From: Acanthacorydalis orientalis
Taxonomy: Eukaryota > Arthropoda > Insecta > Megaloptera > Corydalidae
Direction: 5' to 3'
Assembly: GCA_034766995.1 (NCBI GenBank)
Contig: CM068316.1
Coordinates: 27,101,606-27,165,605 of the forward strand
Length of the DNA stretch: 64,000 nucleotides
The position numbers and the translations under genes were made by a program. The stretch's first letter is position 1; the number at the start of each line of letters is the position of its first letter. The notes beneath the pieces were generated by a model. The model did no database searches, had not been told where the DNA came from, and worked only from the letters and a program-made list of their open reading frames with translations. Positions 45,074-58,447 of this stretch are shown here, in pieces.

Positions 45074-45329
45074 TACATGATATTCTGAAAAATAATAATA
45101 TTTTTCAAAACATCATGTATAAGCTAAGTATTTGGAATTCTGAAGTTACTATAATATAGTTGAATATTTCCGCTTGTTTATACACTTTTCGATAAAAATG
45201 TTAATTACGGTATATAATAGTCTGTATTATTAAAGTTCTCTACATAATAGTCATAACATAGTGTATTTTTTTTAGTTTATTGCTCTATATCTACCATTAC
45301 TTATATATTTAACATATTATTTAGGGATA
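45074..45329. other. AT-rich non-coding stretch
   Basis: No feature recognised between the MITE and the piggyBac relic. Confidence 0.35.
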
Positions 45330-45588
45330 AAATACTAGCACCAACCGACACCCATGAATATGTGGAGCCACCTTCAGACCAAGAAAATAGTCTAGATGGT
45401 ACGAGTAGATTACATACAATAACAGCAGATCCACAAGACAAAGATAATGACTGCTTGGTATGTTCAAATCGTAAAACAGAAGGTGGAAGTCGAACAACAG
45501 TATGCTTTTGTGAAAAATGCGACAGGAAGCCATTTTTACATAAAAAAATTGTTTTAAAAAATATCACACTTTAAAAAAATGTAAATAA
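45330..45588 (+). pseudogene. piggyBac transposase C-terminal relic
   Basis: Open from about 45330: DKILAPTDTHEYVEPPSDQE, then DNDCLVCSNRKTEGGSRTTV and CFCEKCDRKPFLH. This is the C-terminal zinc finger (C-x2-C ... C-x2-C) of piggyBac transposases. The final block NCFKKYHTLKKM with its stop at 45581-45583 is in another frame, reached by a shift in the A7 run at 45541-45548. The catalytic domain is absent upstream and no TTAA-flanked end was found. The preceding TATTTAG could act as a splice acceptor, so a domesticated exon is possible but less likely given the frameshift. Confidence 0.65.
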
Positions 45589-47949
<2,361 letters not shown>

Positions 47950-48545
47950 ACGGTAATTTCCATTAAAATGTGATCGAGATTTTGGAAAAACGGAAGGTCT
48001 GTGCATGCTTCGTACCACACACGGTAACAGATGATCAAAAAGACACCAGGGTGGAGCACTACAAACAGGTGCTAAGAACGGCCGATATTGATTTAAAATT
48101 CATGAGAAACATCAAAAAAGCTGATAAAATATGGTGTTTTCAATATGAGCCAGTCATAAAGTGCAAAATGGCAGAATCCAGACGAGACAAAATCACAGAA
48201 AGTGCGTATGTAGAAGAGGAGACGAATTAAGATACTGCTCACAGTTTTCTTTGATTTGAAAGGAGTCGTTCATGAGGAATCCCTACCAAAAAGTCAACGG
48301 TGAACGCTGATTATTGTTTGGGTATTCTCAATCATTTACGGGACAGGATTCTTCAAGTTAGGCTTGAATACTGAAAGCAAGGGTCTTGCTCGCTTCTACA
48401 AGGTAATGCGCGCCGATGAAATTACAGTGAATGATGTTTTAAAGCCGATTCCGAAAACGAAGTACAGTGAGTGCTTCAAAAACTTTTTTAATCGTTTAAC
48501 GTTATATTGATTCAGAAGCAGTATATTTCGAATGAAAAAAATAGA
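47950..48545 (+). pseudogene. Mariner relic, first-Asp region and C-terminus only
   Basis: The frame 47970-48230 reads KRKVCACFVPHTVTDDQKDT and KADKIWCFQYEPVIKCKMAE, the region around the first catalytic Asp, where GDE is now KADK. LLTVFFDLKGVVHEESLP follows in another frame. The second and third Asp blocks are deleted. The sequence resumes at KPIPKTKYSECFKNFF and ends near IDSEAVYFE. Terminal repeats were not found. The block order is mariner-like, a lineage different from the others in this window. Confidence 0.6.
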
Positions 48546-48882
48546 AACAAAAAATAATTGACATCTTTCATTTTTTTCATTACTAGTTGCACAAGGCACT
48601 GGAAAGACTATATATGTCTTAATTTGAACATTTACATACGTGCTTTGCAACCGTCATTACTTGGATTATTTAAACTCAACTCACAAACGTAGATACGTTT
48701 TTGTTAAGCTAAGTGAATACTGATGCTGTTAATTAAACATGACGTATGCGTACTAATTCAGTGTATTAGCCATATATGTTAAATATTTATTTTTTATCAT
48801 TTATTTTTTCAAATAATAATGTTACAGAGCTACTTAGACAGCAAATTTCTTGAGAGTATTTAAAAAGTTTGCTATTACATTC

Positions 48883-48947
<65 letters not shown>

Positions 48948-49059
48948 CAAAATTATCCACAAAAAATTCAATGACGTCTTCGACTTATTTATTTATGACA
49001 TCGAGGTTTCTATAGTACCAAAATATGTTTATCTCATATATAAAATAACACATTGCAAT
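48546..49059. other. AT-rich non-coding stretch with (TA)n
   Basis: (TA)n at 48884-48945; otherwise nothing recognised. Confidence 0.4.
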
Positions 49060-49562
49060 GTCTGCGAGGTGAGTTTAAACCACAGTCTTGAATACAGGTC
49101 TGGCAACGACGGTCTGAAAACGGTATCGCTTGTTGGTCGAACTTTTTAATAATAATCTCCGCCAACATGCGATGCCACCCATAAAAACATACACTCCCTC
49201 CTTTATCTTCTACAGTATAGCTCGAATTTTAAATATGTATTAACAAAGACAAAATTATTGAATATGTATAAGTTCACGACATTTATCATCTTTTAATATT
49301 CTATGACATTTTATTATTTTTTAATTTCAACTTCCATGAAAATTCCATTAGAAAAAAACGCTATTATTAGAATTATGCTATTATAACGAGAGCGGTGACA
49401 AGTAAGGTATGGTTAGTAGAAGTGTATCCCTCTACGGATGCAGTCGCGTAGTGGCGGAAAACGTAATTAAAAAGATCAACCAACAAGCGATACCGTTTTC
49501 GTCATTGAAATTGCTATTCATTGCCAGACCTGTATGTACGACCGTGGTGTAAACGTATTCTG
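49060..49562. mobile_element. Foldback element / MITE with ~160-bp arms
   Basis: 49073-49225 pairs with the reverse complement of 49395-49560. The best blocks are ATACAGGTCTGGCAA, then AAAACGGTATCGCTTGTTGG, CTTTTTAAT and TCCGCCA, interrupted by indels. The arms include the less AT-rich block around 49120. The middle (49226-49394) is unique. No coding content; the target duplication was not determined. Confidence 0.65.
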
Positions 49563-49611
49563 CTTTGGTGAGTAGGACTACTATATAGTAGTATTTTTTT
49601 ATTTATTTATG

Positions 49612-49690
49612 TTAGGTCAGTAGGAAAATAATTGCTGTTTTGTATATGAATTTGAAGGTCATAAACCGCAATTATTCTTCTACCAATCAA
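49612..49690. mobile_element. 79-bp minimal derivative of the cecropia-type mariner
   Basis: TTAGGTCAGTAGGAAAATAA and, in reverse complement, TTGATTGGTAGAAGAATAAT, then TGCGGTTTATGACC, face each other with only about 20 bp between. Both ends equal those of the 563-bp MITE, so nearly all internal sequence has been lost. Confidence 0.7.
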
Positions 49691-49793
49691 ATAAATACAA
49701 TTTTAAAATAATATTTTCTGTACCTCTTGAATATTTAAAAATGTACGAACCGGATTATATAAGTCTCTTATTATCGAAGAAGTTACCCACCCT

Positions 49794-49795
<2 letters not shown>

Positions 49796-49861
<66 letters not shown>

Positions 49862-50275
49862 GATCCAGTGATGATGATGCCCTTCCCGTAAATTTTATTT
49901 GCTCTCTGATTGGTCGATATCGGTCACGTAGCCTCCGTTCTGATTGGTTGATATCAGTTTCATTGCATGCGATTTGAATGTAAAACTGATAAGAAATTTA
50001 TTCAAAATATTATACTCATTGAAGGTTTCGAGTAAAAAAAATGTTACACATTGTAACATTGTATTTTGTTATCAATTTTTATAAACTTTTTCAATTACAT
50101 TTTACAACTTAAATTTTACACGGATTATTTGTGTGCATAATTTGTTAATTTCTGTTATTTATTAGAAAGGAAGTGAGCGTTTGCGAGCGAGGGGCGAAGC
50201 TCCCACGGAGGTTAACGAGCATAGCGAGTAGTGGGTGGAACTTTCTAGTCTTAAAAAAGAGTAATTAAAAAGTAA
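49796..50275 (+). repeat. GC-core repeat family, copy 5
   Basis: (TA)n at 49796-49858, then an AT-rich flank (TTATTCAAAATATTATACTC, TTTATAAACTTTTTCAATTA) shared in reverse with 37900-38330, then the GC core at 50165-50265 (GAGCGTTTGCGAGCGAGGGG, GAGCATAGCGAGTAGTGGG). Confidence 0.65.
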
Positions 50276-50859
50276 TTCATTTTTTTTTAAATAAATTCAC
50301 ACTTTTTATTTCATTTGTCCTCTTAATCTTGGTCATAATGAGTCACTTGTGCAGTGGACTATTGCAGCTACTTGACCCATATTAAAGTACTTTATTGATA
50401 TGTCATATATATTATCAAGTTATCTGAAGACGCTTTAAGAACCAAAATTTGTTAAAGATTATTTCACCAATAACACATCAAGACTAATATCAAAATGGTA
50501 ATAAATCAAAGAGATAACAGGTATCAAAAATAGGCAAATGAAACTTAAATTTCTAAAAATAATTATTATTGAAGTAAATATAATGATTAAAAAAATATAT
50601 GTATATCTGTAATAAACTTAAATAATATATAAGTTAAATATAAACTGTTATAAATATATATCATTAATTCTATAAGTAAATTTATAACAGAACTTACCAT
50701 TCTTTCTAATTTAAAATAAAAAATAAAACCTTTACAAAACATACATACTTACAATACAAATAAATTTTCGTATTAGTTTTTTAAATGAACACAAACTTGA
50801 TATGTATGCATGTATATACGTATATATATATATATATATATTCTTATATACATATATAC

Positions 50860-50920
<61 letters not shown>

Positions 50921-51161
50921 ACATGATTATCAAGTAAATTTCAGAACACATTAACAACAAATTTACATAAACAAATTATTCTCGCCCGAAAATATTCAAA
51001 CTCGATATCGTTCTCTGAAAATATAATCGGTAAAATATCATTCGCGTTTCCAGTCCTAATTTGGCAGAACAAAAAAAACATCAAACGTTCATGTGCACTC
51101 TAACAAATTGAACACGATAAAATATGCAGATAAATCGAGCTAAAGTTGAAATACGACTTAC
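50276..51161. other. AT-rich non-coding stretch with (TA)n
   Basis: (TA)n at 50819-50912. From about 50940 the sequence is less repetitive and leads into the exon below, probably intron. Confidence 0.4.
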
Positions 51162-51277
51162 CTCGCTTAATATCGCCCAGTTTTCACTTTCGCTGTGGAC
51201 GTTCAGTCTTAAAACGGATATCCTGCCAAGTGTGTCATCGACAGTACCTTCCGCCACACCCAATATATCGAATGAAC
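51162..51277 (-). CDS. Internal coding exon of an unidentified host gene
   Basis: A 116-nt exon on the minus strand. The acceptor side reads TGTGTTTTTTCTTCAAG, with a pyrimidine tract; the donor side is GAG|GTAAGT. The first two bases complete a split codon and 38 whole codons follow, ending in phase 0. Translation: SFDILGVAEGTVDDTLGRIS then VLRLNVHSESENWAILSE. The composition is balanced, unlike the surrounding AT-rich sequence, and there are no Tyr/Ile runs or transposase motifs. The sequence suggests a folded, strand-rich segment, but I do not recognise the family. It is the best evidence in the window for a host gene, transcribed right to left, whose other exons lie outside or are too short to see. 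The longer open frame 51081-51347 is the exon plus adjoining intron. Confidence 0.6.
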
Positions 51278-52438
51278 CTTGAAGAAAAAACACATAACAC
51301 AATATAATTACCACGTGGGTTGAAATACTGAATATAATCACACACAATCATTTCGCATTAATCATCTCTCCTATTGTTCATTCATATAAAATTCAACCGT
51401 GCACATACGCATTCAATCATATTTACATATGTGTTCACATCAATCAATGAACATATTTGTGTCTCTTTAGATGGATACTGTAGTGATTATTAATTAATTT
51501 TATTCCTTTGACAAGATGTAATGAGTCATATTGAACAGATAGCATGAAATCGCGATAAAATGTAATGATATTTTCTGGAAATATGTCAAGTCGAATTTAA
51601 ATATAATATTTGTTCTGTCGCAAAAGGTATCACTAAACACGAATGTCGAATGAGAAATTGAGGAAATTTTATAGTTTAAAAAAGTTTCATTTCATAATAA
51701 ATAAAAGAAATGAGCAAATCTTTGACTTCATTCAGATGGGACTTCAAAGAAAAAAACACTTTGGATTTATTTGATTTATTTCCTCGAATAAAACATATAA
51801 AACAATACAAAACTTCATTGTAGAAATTTAAAAAGTTTCCCTCTATGATGAAAACAAAAGGACTTAGAGAAAACGGACAAAGAACGGTATAAACTGAAAG
51901 GGGTGAGATCACTTTAAATAGAGAAAAATATGAAATATTGTGAGATAAATGTACTTTTCACCTAATATATTTTAATTACAACAGAAATAAATTTATGATT
52001 TTGTGCAAAAATATTTTTTTTATAGAAGCAGTAAAATACAAAAATATATTATAATGTAATACGTCATCTTATTAGTACCTAATTTGAAATTCTAATACGT
52101 ACTCGAATATTTTTTTATGGAAAAAGTATAAAAAAATGTTTAAAATTTATTCGAAACACAAGTATATACTCTATTTTTTATTTAATCATAAATTTTGTGT
52201 TTCATTCAAAAATATACATGCGCTTGGAAAGATACAGAAAATATGAAGGGAATATTTTCAGTTTTATTTTATATCAACACACTTTACTTCTTCGTATGTG
52301 TATTTTATGAGATTTTGTTATATTTATATTACCCTATGTAGGTTGCAGAATTATGTTTTACTTATTTCTTTTTTTTCGAGAAAAGATATATAAAAAAATA
52401 AAAATAATTCCGATATATAATTATTAATTATTTGTTAT

Positions 52439-52483
<45 letters not shown>
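51278..52483. other. AT-rich stretch, probably intron
   Basis: Upstream side of the exon on the minus strand. No second exon, element end or domain recognised; (TA)n at 52444-52481. Confidence 0.4.
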
Positions 52484-52485
<2 letters not shown>

Positions 52486-52586
52486 CGTGTAACTTCAGAT
52501 GTCTTTGTTAGCAATAGCTTAATACAAAATATCTACACATTTTTTTAAATGTTATTTATACATTTTTTGAAATTTTACGCAACATA

Positions 52587-53826
52587 GGAGGGTAGAGTGA
52601 TAAATACCCGTATTTGACAAGAGACGGCACCACTGATATTAAACTGCAATATCTTTAACAACATTATCTTTCAAACTATTTCTGTTAAAATCTGAGTACA
52701 ATACGATAATTAGCTTAGTTTCGACACTCATTTAGAGTAAACAACTACAACTCTTTTTAAATTATGGAAAAAATTCAATATCGGTCAGTGATGAGATTTA
52801 TGTTTTTGTATAGAAAAGCGAGTAGAGAAGTGAAAGGAAAGTTATACGCTATCTACAGTGACTCTGCGGTTTCTACAGTGTCTTGGTTCAATGAATTTAA
52901 ACGTGGTTGTAAAAGCATTTGTGATGAAGAACTTCAAGGGCGTCCAATTGAGATGACTACTGAAGAGATGATTGGAAAAATCCATCACATTGTTTTAAAT
53001 TATCGTAGAATTACAATGCATGAGATAGTTGAAATAGTATATATAGTATATAATATAGTAGTAGAAATAGTATATATAGTATATAATATATAGTATAGTA
53101 TAATATAGTATAGTGTATAATAGTATATAATAGTATATATATCTCAGATGATCGTGTACGGAACATCTTACACGAACATTTGCCTATGAAAAAGCTACCC
53201 GTCCGATGGGTGGCGCGTTTGCTCATAATCGACCAAAAACGCATTCGAATGAACATTTAAAAGGAATATTTAACGGAGTTTAAACGTAATTGATATGATT
53301 TTTTACGTCTATACATAACCGTTGATGAAACACAGATCCATCACCATACACTTGAAATGAAAGAGGAGTCAAAACTATAGACTTCTCGTGATGAACGTGC
53401 ACCAAAGTAGACAAAAGTCATTACATCAGCTGAAAAGGTTATGGAGACTGAAATGCTCATGGAATATTACTAATCGAGGATCTTGAAAAAAGGAAAACAA
53501 TAACAGATGCCTATTATACATCATTATTAGACCAGCTAAATGATGAAATCAAGAAAAAAGTCCTCATTTAGCAAAGAAAAAAGTGCCCTTTTCACGATTC
53601 CTGTTTTCAAACTTGAAGAAATGGCTCAGAGGTAAAAGATTTACATCAAATTCGGGAGTTATCTGTAAATGGAGAGCTGCTGTAAATGTCTATTTTGATG
53701 AGTTTGACAAATCGTAGTTTGTGTAGTAAGTGTATCAAGTTAAAAGGAGGTGACCTTGAAAAATAAAAAAAAATTGCTCCAAAAAGTGTGTTTTCTTGCC
53801 AAACACGGGTACTGTCACTCTACCCT
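52587..53826 (+). mobile_element. Irritans-type mariner with microsatellite expansion
   Basis: About 1.24 kb. Left terminus AGGGTAGAGTGATAAATACC (from 52589), right terminus in reverse complement AGGGTAGAGTGACAGTACCC, both continuing GTxTTTGxCAAGA. TA at 52585-52586 and 53827-53828. Full-length layout; the transposase is broken. Confidence 0.85.
52764..53718 (+). pseudogene. Irritans-type mariner transposase, interrupted by (AGTATATA)n
   Basis: Starts at ATG 52764, MEKIQYRSVMRFMFLYRKAS, with the helix-turn-helix blocks ASREVKGKLYAIYSDSAVST and KIHHIVLNYRRITMHEIVE. Then about 120 bp of AGTATATA/TATAATAG repeats (53029-53150) are inserted in the coding sequence. Reading resumes at ISDDRVRNILHEHLPMKKL and continues to the first Asp (ITVDETQIHHHTLEMKEESK, where Trp is Gln). 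SAEKVM and KTITDAYYTSLLDQL follow. The second Asp region has decayed (CPFHDSCFQT) and the third is not found. Multiple stops. Not functional. Confidence 0.8.
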
Positions 53827-53863
<37 letters not shown>

Positions 53864-53864
53864 G

Positions 53865-53918
<54 letters not shown>

Positions 53919-54175
53919 TATACATGTATATATATATATACATACAAATTTTGACAGAAGTAGTTTGAAAGATAATGTTGTTAAAAGATATTGCAGTTTA
54001 ATATCAGTGGTGCCGTCTCTTGTCAAATACAGATATTTATCATTCTACCGTCCTATGTTGCGTAAAATTTCAAAAAATGTATACACAAAATTTAAAAAAA
54101 ACGTGTAAATATTTTGTATTAAGCTATTTCCAACGAGGACATTCGAAGTTACACGAAATTTTTTTCCACGAATTT

Positions 54176-55193
54176 TGATATTTGATTGAATCTTTTATCG
54201 TGTAGAAAAAGATTTTTTAAAAAAGATTTTTAATAAAGAAGAATACTGACTGCTATAATTAAATGTTTAACTTTTTAATAAATATACACTCTTCATATTA
54301 AAAAAAGTACATTTATATGTAAGAAAATTAAAAAAAAAATGGTTCTAAAATTTTGATACAAAAATATAAGTTTTGAAAACGACCAAAACGGTCAACTAGG
54401 CGTCATTAACAACTACTATTAAAAAGTTTATTACTATTAAATAACTATTCATTAAAAAGTTTAATTAAATTTTATACTCCAAACTGAATGAGATATAGCA
54501 GTAAAATTAAATGTGGGTTATTTATATTTTTCAGCATCTGAAATCTAATGGAAACTGAAAAAATAATATAAATAATTTCTTCATACATTAACAGGCAAAC
54601 CTAAATACGTACATGGAATGTTTACTCTTTACTTCTCGTACGAACCAAACGAGTCATTTATAGTTCACAGTTGTAATGAATGATAAAAAAAAGATCCTCT
54701 GTGATAATTTTCGATGATCTTTTTAGTAACGCGACCCAAGATAATTATTAAAATTAATTTCAAATATAAATTTTCAAACAAGAAAAGTGACTGTTTAGCA
54801 GTCTGTAGATTATGTTATCTATTATTCCTTCTTAAAACTAGATGAAACCACAAGTGCATATGTATTATTCAGACCTCTAACAAAAGTATAAAAATTATAT
54901 TTCTTTAACAAATAGACTTAGAGTCATACTACTGCTCCATAAAAATGCATGGTCAGATATCTTACAAAAAAAACGGTCAACAAATTATGTCAATTAAGAC
55001 ACTATATGATAAGATACCCTGTTCTCAATTAACTACCAATAATATGAATTATTTTTTTAGTGAGAAAAATATTCATGAATGAGACAACTGTTAGAAATAA
55101 TTACAAAAAATTCATCATTCCCCAAAATTCGGATTTTTATAAAAATAGCACAAGTCGATTTATCAACTTATCTAGCTGAAAAAATGCTTTCAA
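54176..55193. other. AT-rich non-coding stretch
   Basis: Nothing recognised. AACGGTCAACTAGGCGTCAT at 54386 next to TTAA hints at a piggyBac-type end, but no partner was found. Confidence 0.35.
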
Positions 55194-55838
55194 CCCTTGA
55201 GCCGGAGAGGGGAAAATGATCCTAAATTTTTTTAACAAATATTTTTCGATTGACTGAACATTCTTTTATCGTAAACAAAATAAAAATTTCAAATTTCGAT
55301 TACACGAAAAAATATGTTAAATTAGGTAAGCCATTATAAATTTTACATCTATTTGATATATCGAGGAAAATCGTTGATAATATTCCGAAAAACATAAATC
55401 TCTTAATTGAAAATATATAATTGGAAGTGGAAAAATTGATTACAATTGAAATTTTGCAGAAATAATATTACTGTTGTGTGTGAAAAATTTTTGAAACAAT
55501 CATGTATGGACAAAAAGGTTTCACATTTGTCACATCTTTTACTTTGACTTAGAGTTTTGACATTTTATATACGGTTTCTCTCAATGATGAACTCTTCACA
55601 AAATATTATTCAACCTAACTCTCAAATTCATAATTTTTATAGGTTATAAAATCAAGAAACGGCGATTTTTCTGATTTTTGGACGACCATAATTTTTTTTT
55701 AACAGAAGGAGTTATGAATTTAGTCTCATTAGAAAGAATTACTGATCTTTAAATATATCATACAAAATAGCACTCCGAGAACATAATTTCGTTGGAAAAT
55801 ACCAATGAATTCCTAGATCCACATCTGGCTTCAAATGG
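55194..55838. mobile_element. Candidate piggyBac-type non-autonomous element
   Basis: 645 bp. The left end CCCTTGAGCCGGAGAGGGGA continues AAAATGATCC. The right end in reverse complement is CCATTTGAAGCCAGATGTGG followed by ATC. TTAA follows at 55839-55842; the left flank is TCAA. No coding content. The inverted similarity is short, so the call is tentative. Confidence 0.4.
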
Positions 55839-57060
55839 TTAATAGGTTACTGTTTATATTGATTAATACATTTTTTAACACATTCCATACACATTAACTT
55901 TTTGCATATTCACATATGCAAAAAGCTAATAATTATAAAAGAAGATTAAATTAGAAAATAATATAAATTATGTGAAAATTCTAAAAAAATACATAATAGT
56001 TTTTTTTTTATTTAATAAAAGTTTCTCTAAATTGTTGTGTTTATTGTTAGTCTATTGTAAGGGTTTTAATGTGTGATTCTTACTTAATTGCCTCTATTAT
56101 AAATGCAATGAAATATGAATTGTATATGGCAATATTATTAAATAATTTATTATTAATTAAATGTCTGTTACGATCAACTGTTATTAAATATAATCAAAAG
56201 GAAAGACAATATACATTATTTGAACCATATCTATTTTCAGTTATTAGTAATACTGGATATGTACTAGATTTTCACTGAAGCACGTTTGCAAATAAACTCT
56301 ATTAAGCATTTCCCACAATAGCCAATATCGTAAATAATTTTCTATGAATAGTCAATATTAATAATTAACATTGTATGTAATTTCCAAAATTGTATTAGAT
56401 AATAAATAATAATTGATTATTATAGTTACATTATTTATATTGATTTTATATTTGATTATAATAGAAATCAGAACAAACAATAAAAATGAAAATATGAATT
56501 ACTATTATTATTTATATTGAGTATGAAAACTCTCAACTTAAACTTCTTTAAAGTACGATTTATTTTATTAATGGTTACACTGACATTTTGATTAATAATA
56601 TAGCACAAAATAGCTTGGAGAAATCAAAGATAAATAGAAGTCAGATTGACAGAGAACTATAATTATCTGTTATTATCTTTATTATATTTTTTCAACTTAA
56701 AATCTGCATTCTTCATAAGAAATGGATTGAAAAAATGACAAAATATTATCAATAATAAGAAATCACACTTGAGATAAGGCATAATCACTAAAAAATGAAA
56801 AAAAAATAAACTTTTACTACACAAATAGTCCTCGTCATAAACAGTACTATTAAGAACAATAAATAATACTAAAAGAAAATGTTTTGACGGAAAACGTCTT
56901 ACACCATGGATTTAATATTGGTTGAAACTAACCGAAAATCTATGTTACGATTTTGTGTATATTAAACAAATCTTAATAACTTTAAAACTATAACGCATAT
57001 CCAAATAAACGATACATAGTTTAATAGAGCAAAGATGTAAGAATGTTACGCAATGTTAAC
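55839..57060. other. AT-rich non-coding stretch
   Basis: The 69-codon plus frame at 56069-56278 is Leu/Ile/Tyr-rich and matches nothing known. No element ends seen. Confidence 0.4.
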
Positions 57061-57350
57061 TTTAAGCGCATGACGTCATAGGCCGCTACAACATTGTCAC
57101 CAAATTGTAGTGTAATATTAACGGTTCGCTGCGCGGAAAAATTAATGTAGCTCAAGAGTGCGTGCGGGTAGGATGTTGTGTGAGGTATAGTTTGACAGAG
57201 CTGGAAAAGTGCTATAAAATAAAATAATAACAGTGACAATAGTGAAAGCAATTGAAAAGATATACACTGATAAAGTGTTGAACCTGGACTAATTTTCTCT
57301 AAAATTTTAAAAATATTCAAATATTTTCAAAACAAGAAGGTAAGTAAGTA
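57061..57350 (+). promoter_or_regulatory. Candidate promoter and untranslated leader before the Helitron ORF
   Basis: A perfect CRE palindrome TGACGTCA at 57071-57078, then GCTGCGCGG, then TATAAAATAAAATA near 57213 and a splice-donor-like AAG|GTAAGTAAG at 57340, a few bases before the open frame. It may belong to the Helitron or be host sequence that it carries. Confidence 0.35.
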
Positions 57351-57367
57351 TCGTAAACGTTTACAAA

Positions 57368-58137
57368 GTGAAAGAAGACTACATGAGGAAACAAAAAGTT
57401 CATATGACAGCAGTAGAACGAATGCGGAGGATGTGGCAGCGTCGACAAGTTGAGGCGGATAACAGTCACGCGAACACTGCAACGCCTGATACAAATTCAC
57501 ATGAAATAGATGTTGACAGTAAGATGGAACCGATTGAATGTGACGAAACAGAAGCAGATGTAACGTCTGAGAATAGATATTTAGCGTTTAAAACCCATTG
57601 GTGTCTAGCGACGGAGCACTTTGAAAAGACATTTTATGGCTACAAGTTAGGTTCTGTTTGTGGAGTTTGTGACCGCATATGGTTGCAAGTTTTACAACAG
57701 AAATTTACAGATGAAGACGTTCAACAGTTTATGTTGTGCTCAAATTGCTTTACATTAGTAAAACAAAGAAAGGTGCCAAATTTGAGTAAAATTAACGGTT
57801 TCGCTTATCTACTGAAGCCAACACAATTGCCACTCAACTATATCGAGATGTTTCTTTTTCAACTAATGCTTTACTACACAGAGCATGTCAGAACAATAGT
57901 TAGGACTAGCCCTGCGATCGAAACATACCGCTTCTATTAACCAGTGACTTTAACATTGATACGTCGAACGATCGTCTGAAACAGTTTCAGAATGACAAAT
58001 TTAGATTGGTCTTGGCCATGGATCCAACTGACTTCACAACTTTAATGAATACCACTGTAGATATAATGTCCTCTACAGATATAAGTGTAGCATGTAAGTC
58101 TTACATATGGTACTATTCGTACCATTATCCTGTCTAA
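57368..58137 (+). pseudogene. Helitron (Helentron-like) protein relic: DUF6570-type part joined to endonuclease-like end
   Basis: The first frame (57368-57940) has RMRRMWQRRQVEADNSHANT, then GSVCGVCDRIWLQVLQQKF and LCSNCFTLVKQRKVPNLSKI, ending NGFAYLLKPTQLPLNYIEMF. The CxVCDRxW ... LCxxC ... KVPxxSxxNG pattern is the DUF6570-type segment of Helitron proteins. At about 57913 the reading switches frame to DRNIPLLLTSDFNIDTSNDR, FQNDKFRLVLAMDPTDFTTL and YIWYYSYHYPV with a stop at 58135. The xGDFN-like and YxSYHxP motifs match the endonuclease/exonuclease-like C-terminus of Helentron-type proteins. The Rep nickase and helicase that should lie between are deleted. Helitron ends could not be set. 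Confidence 0.6.
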
Positions 58138-58447
58138 CAAAATTTTACAAATTAGTCAGCATTGCGAGAAATAAATAAAAAGACAAACAAGTTTGTTGTG
58201 CTCATTTCTTCTCACCCACACTACGAACACTACACCCTGACAACATCGCTTAGGCAAGACATTTTCTGCCAAAAACCTCAACGGTAGTGACTCCGATATT
58301 ACCTACCATTTTTTTTTGTCCACAAGCATACACAAAAAAAATTAGTATTATATGTCATCGAAAATATTCATTTCTATATAATAATAAATATATTTGTCAT
58401 TCATACTGACACAAATATTTGAATATATGTAAAGAAAAATAATAGTA
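58138..58447. other. Non-coding stretch after the Helitron relic
   Basis: A less AT-rich portion at 58195-58300 (TTCTTCTCACCCACACTACG) may be the end of the Helitron; no CTRR hairpin terminus could be fixed. Confidence 0.35.

Larger units (their letters stand above)
52484..54175. repeat. Inverted duplication enclosing a mariner
   Basis: 52484-52703 and the reverse complement of 53947-54175 are the same sequence with scattered differences. Each arm has about 100 bp of the repeat that begins TTTCGTGTAACTTC and about 115 bp of the mariner 5' end (GTATTTGACAAGAGACGGCA, CTGCAATATCTTT). The right arm lies beyond the mariner's own right terminus and a (TA)n array at 53827-53946. Confidence 0.8.
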
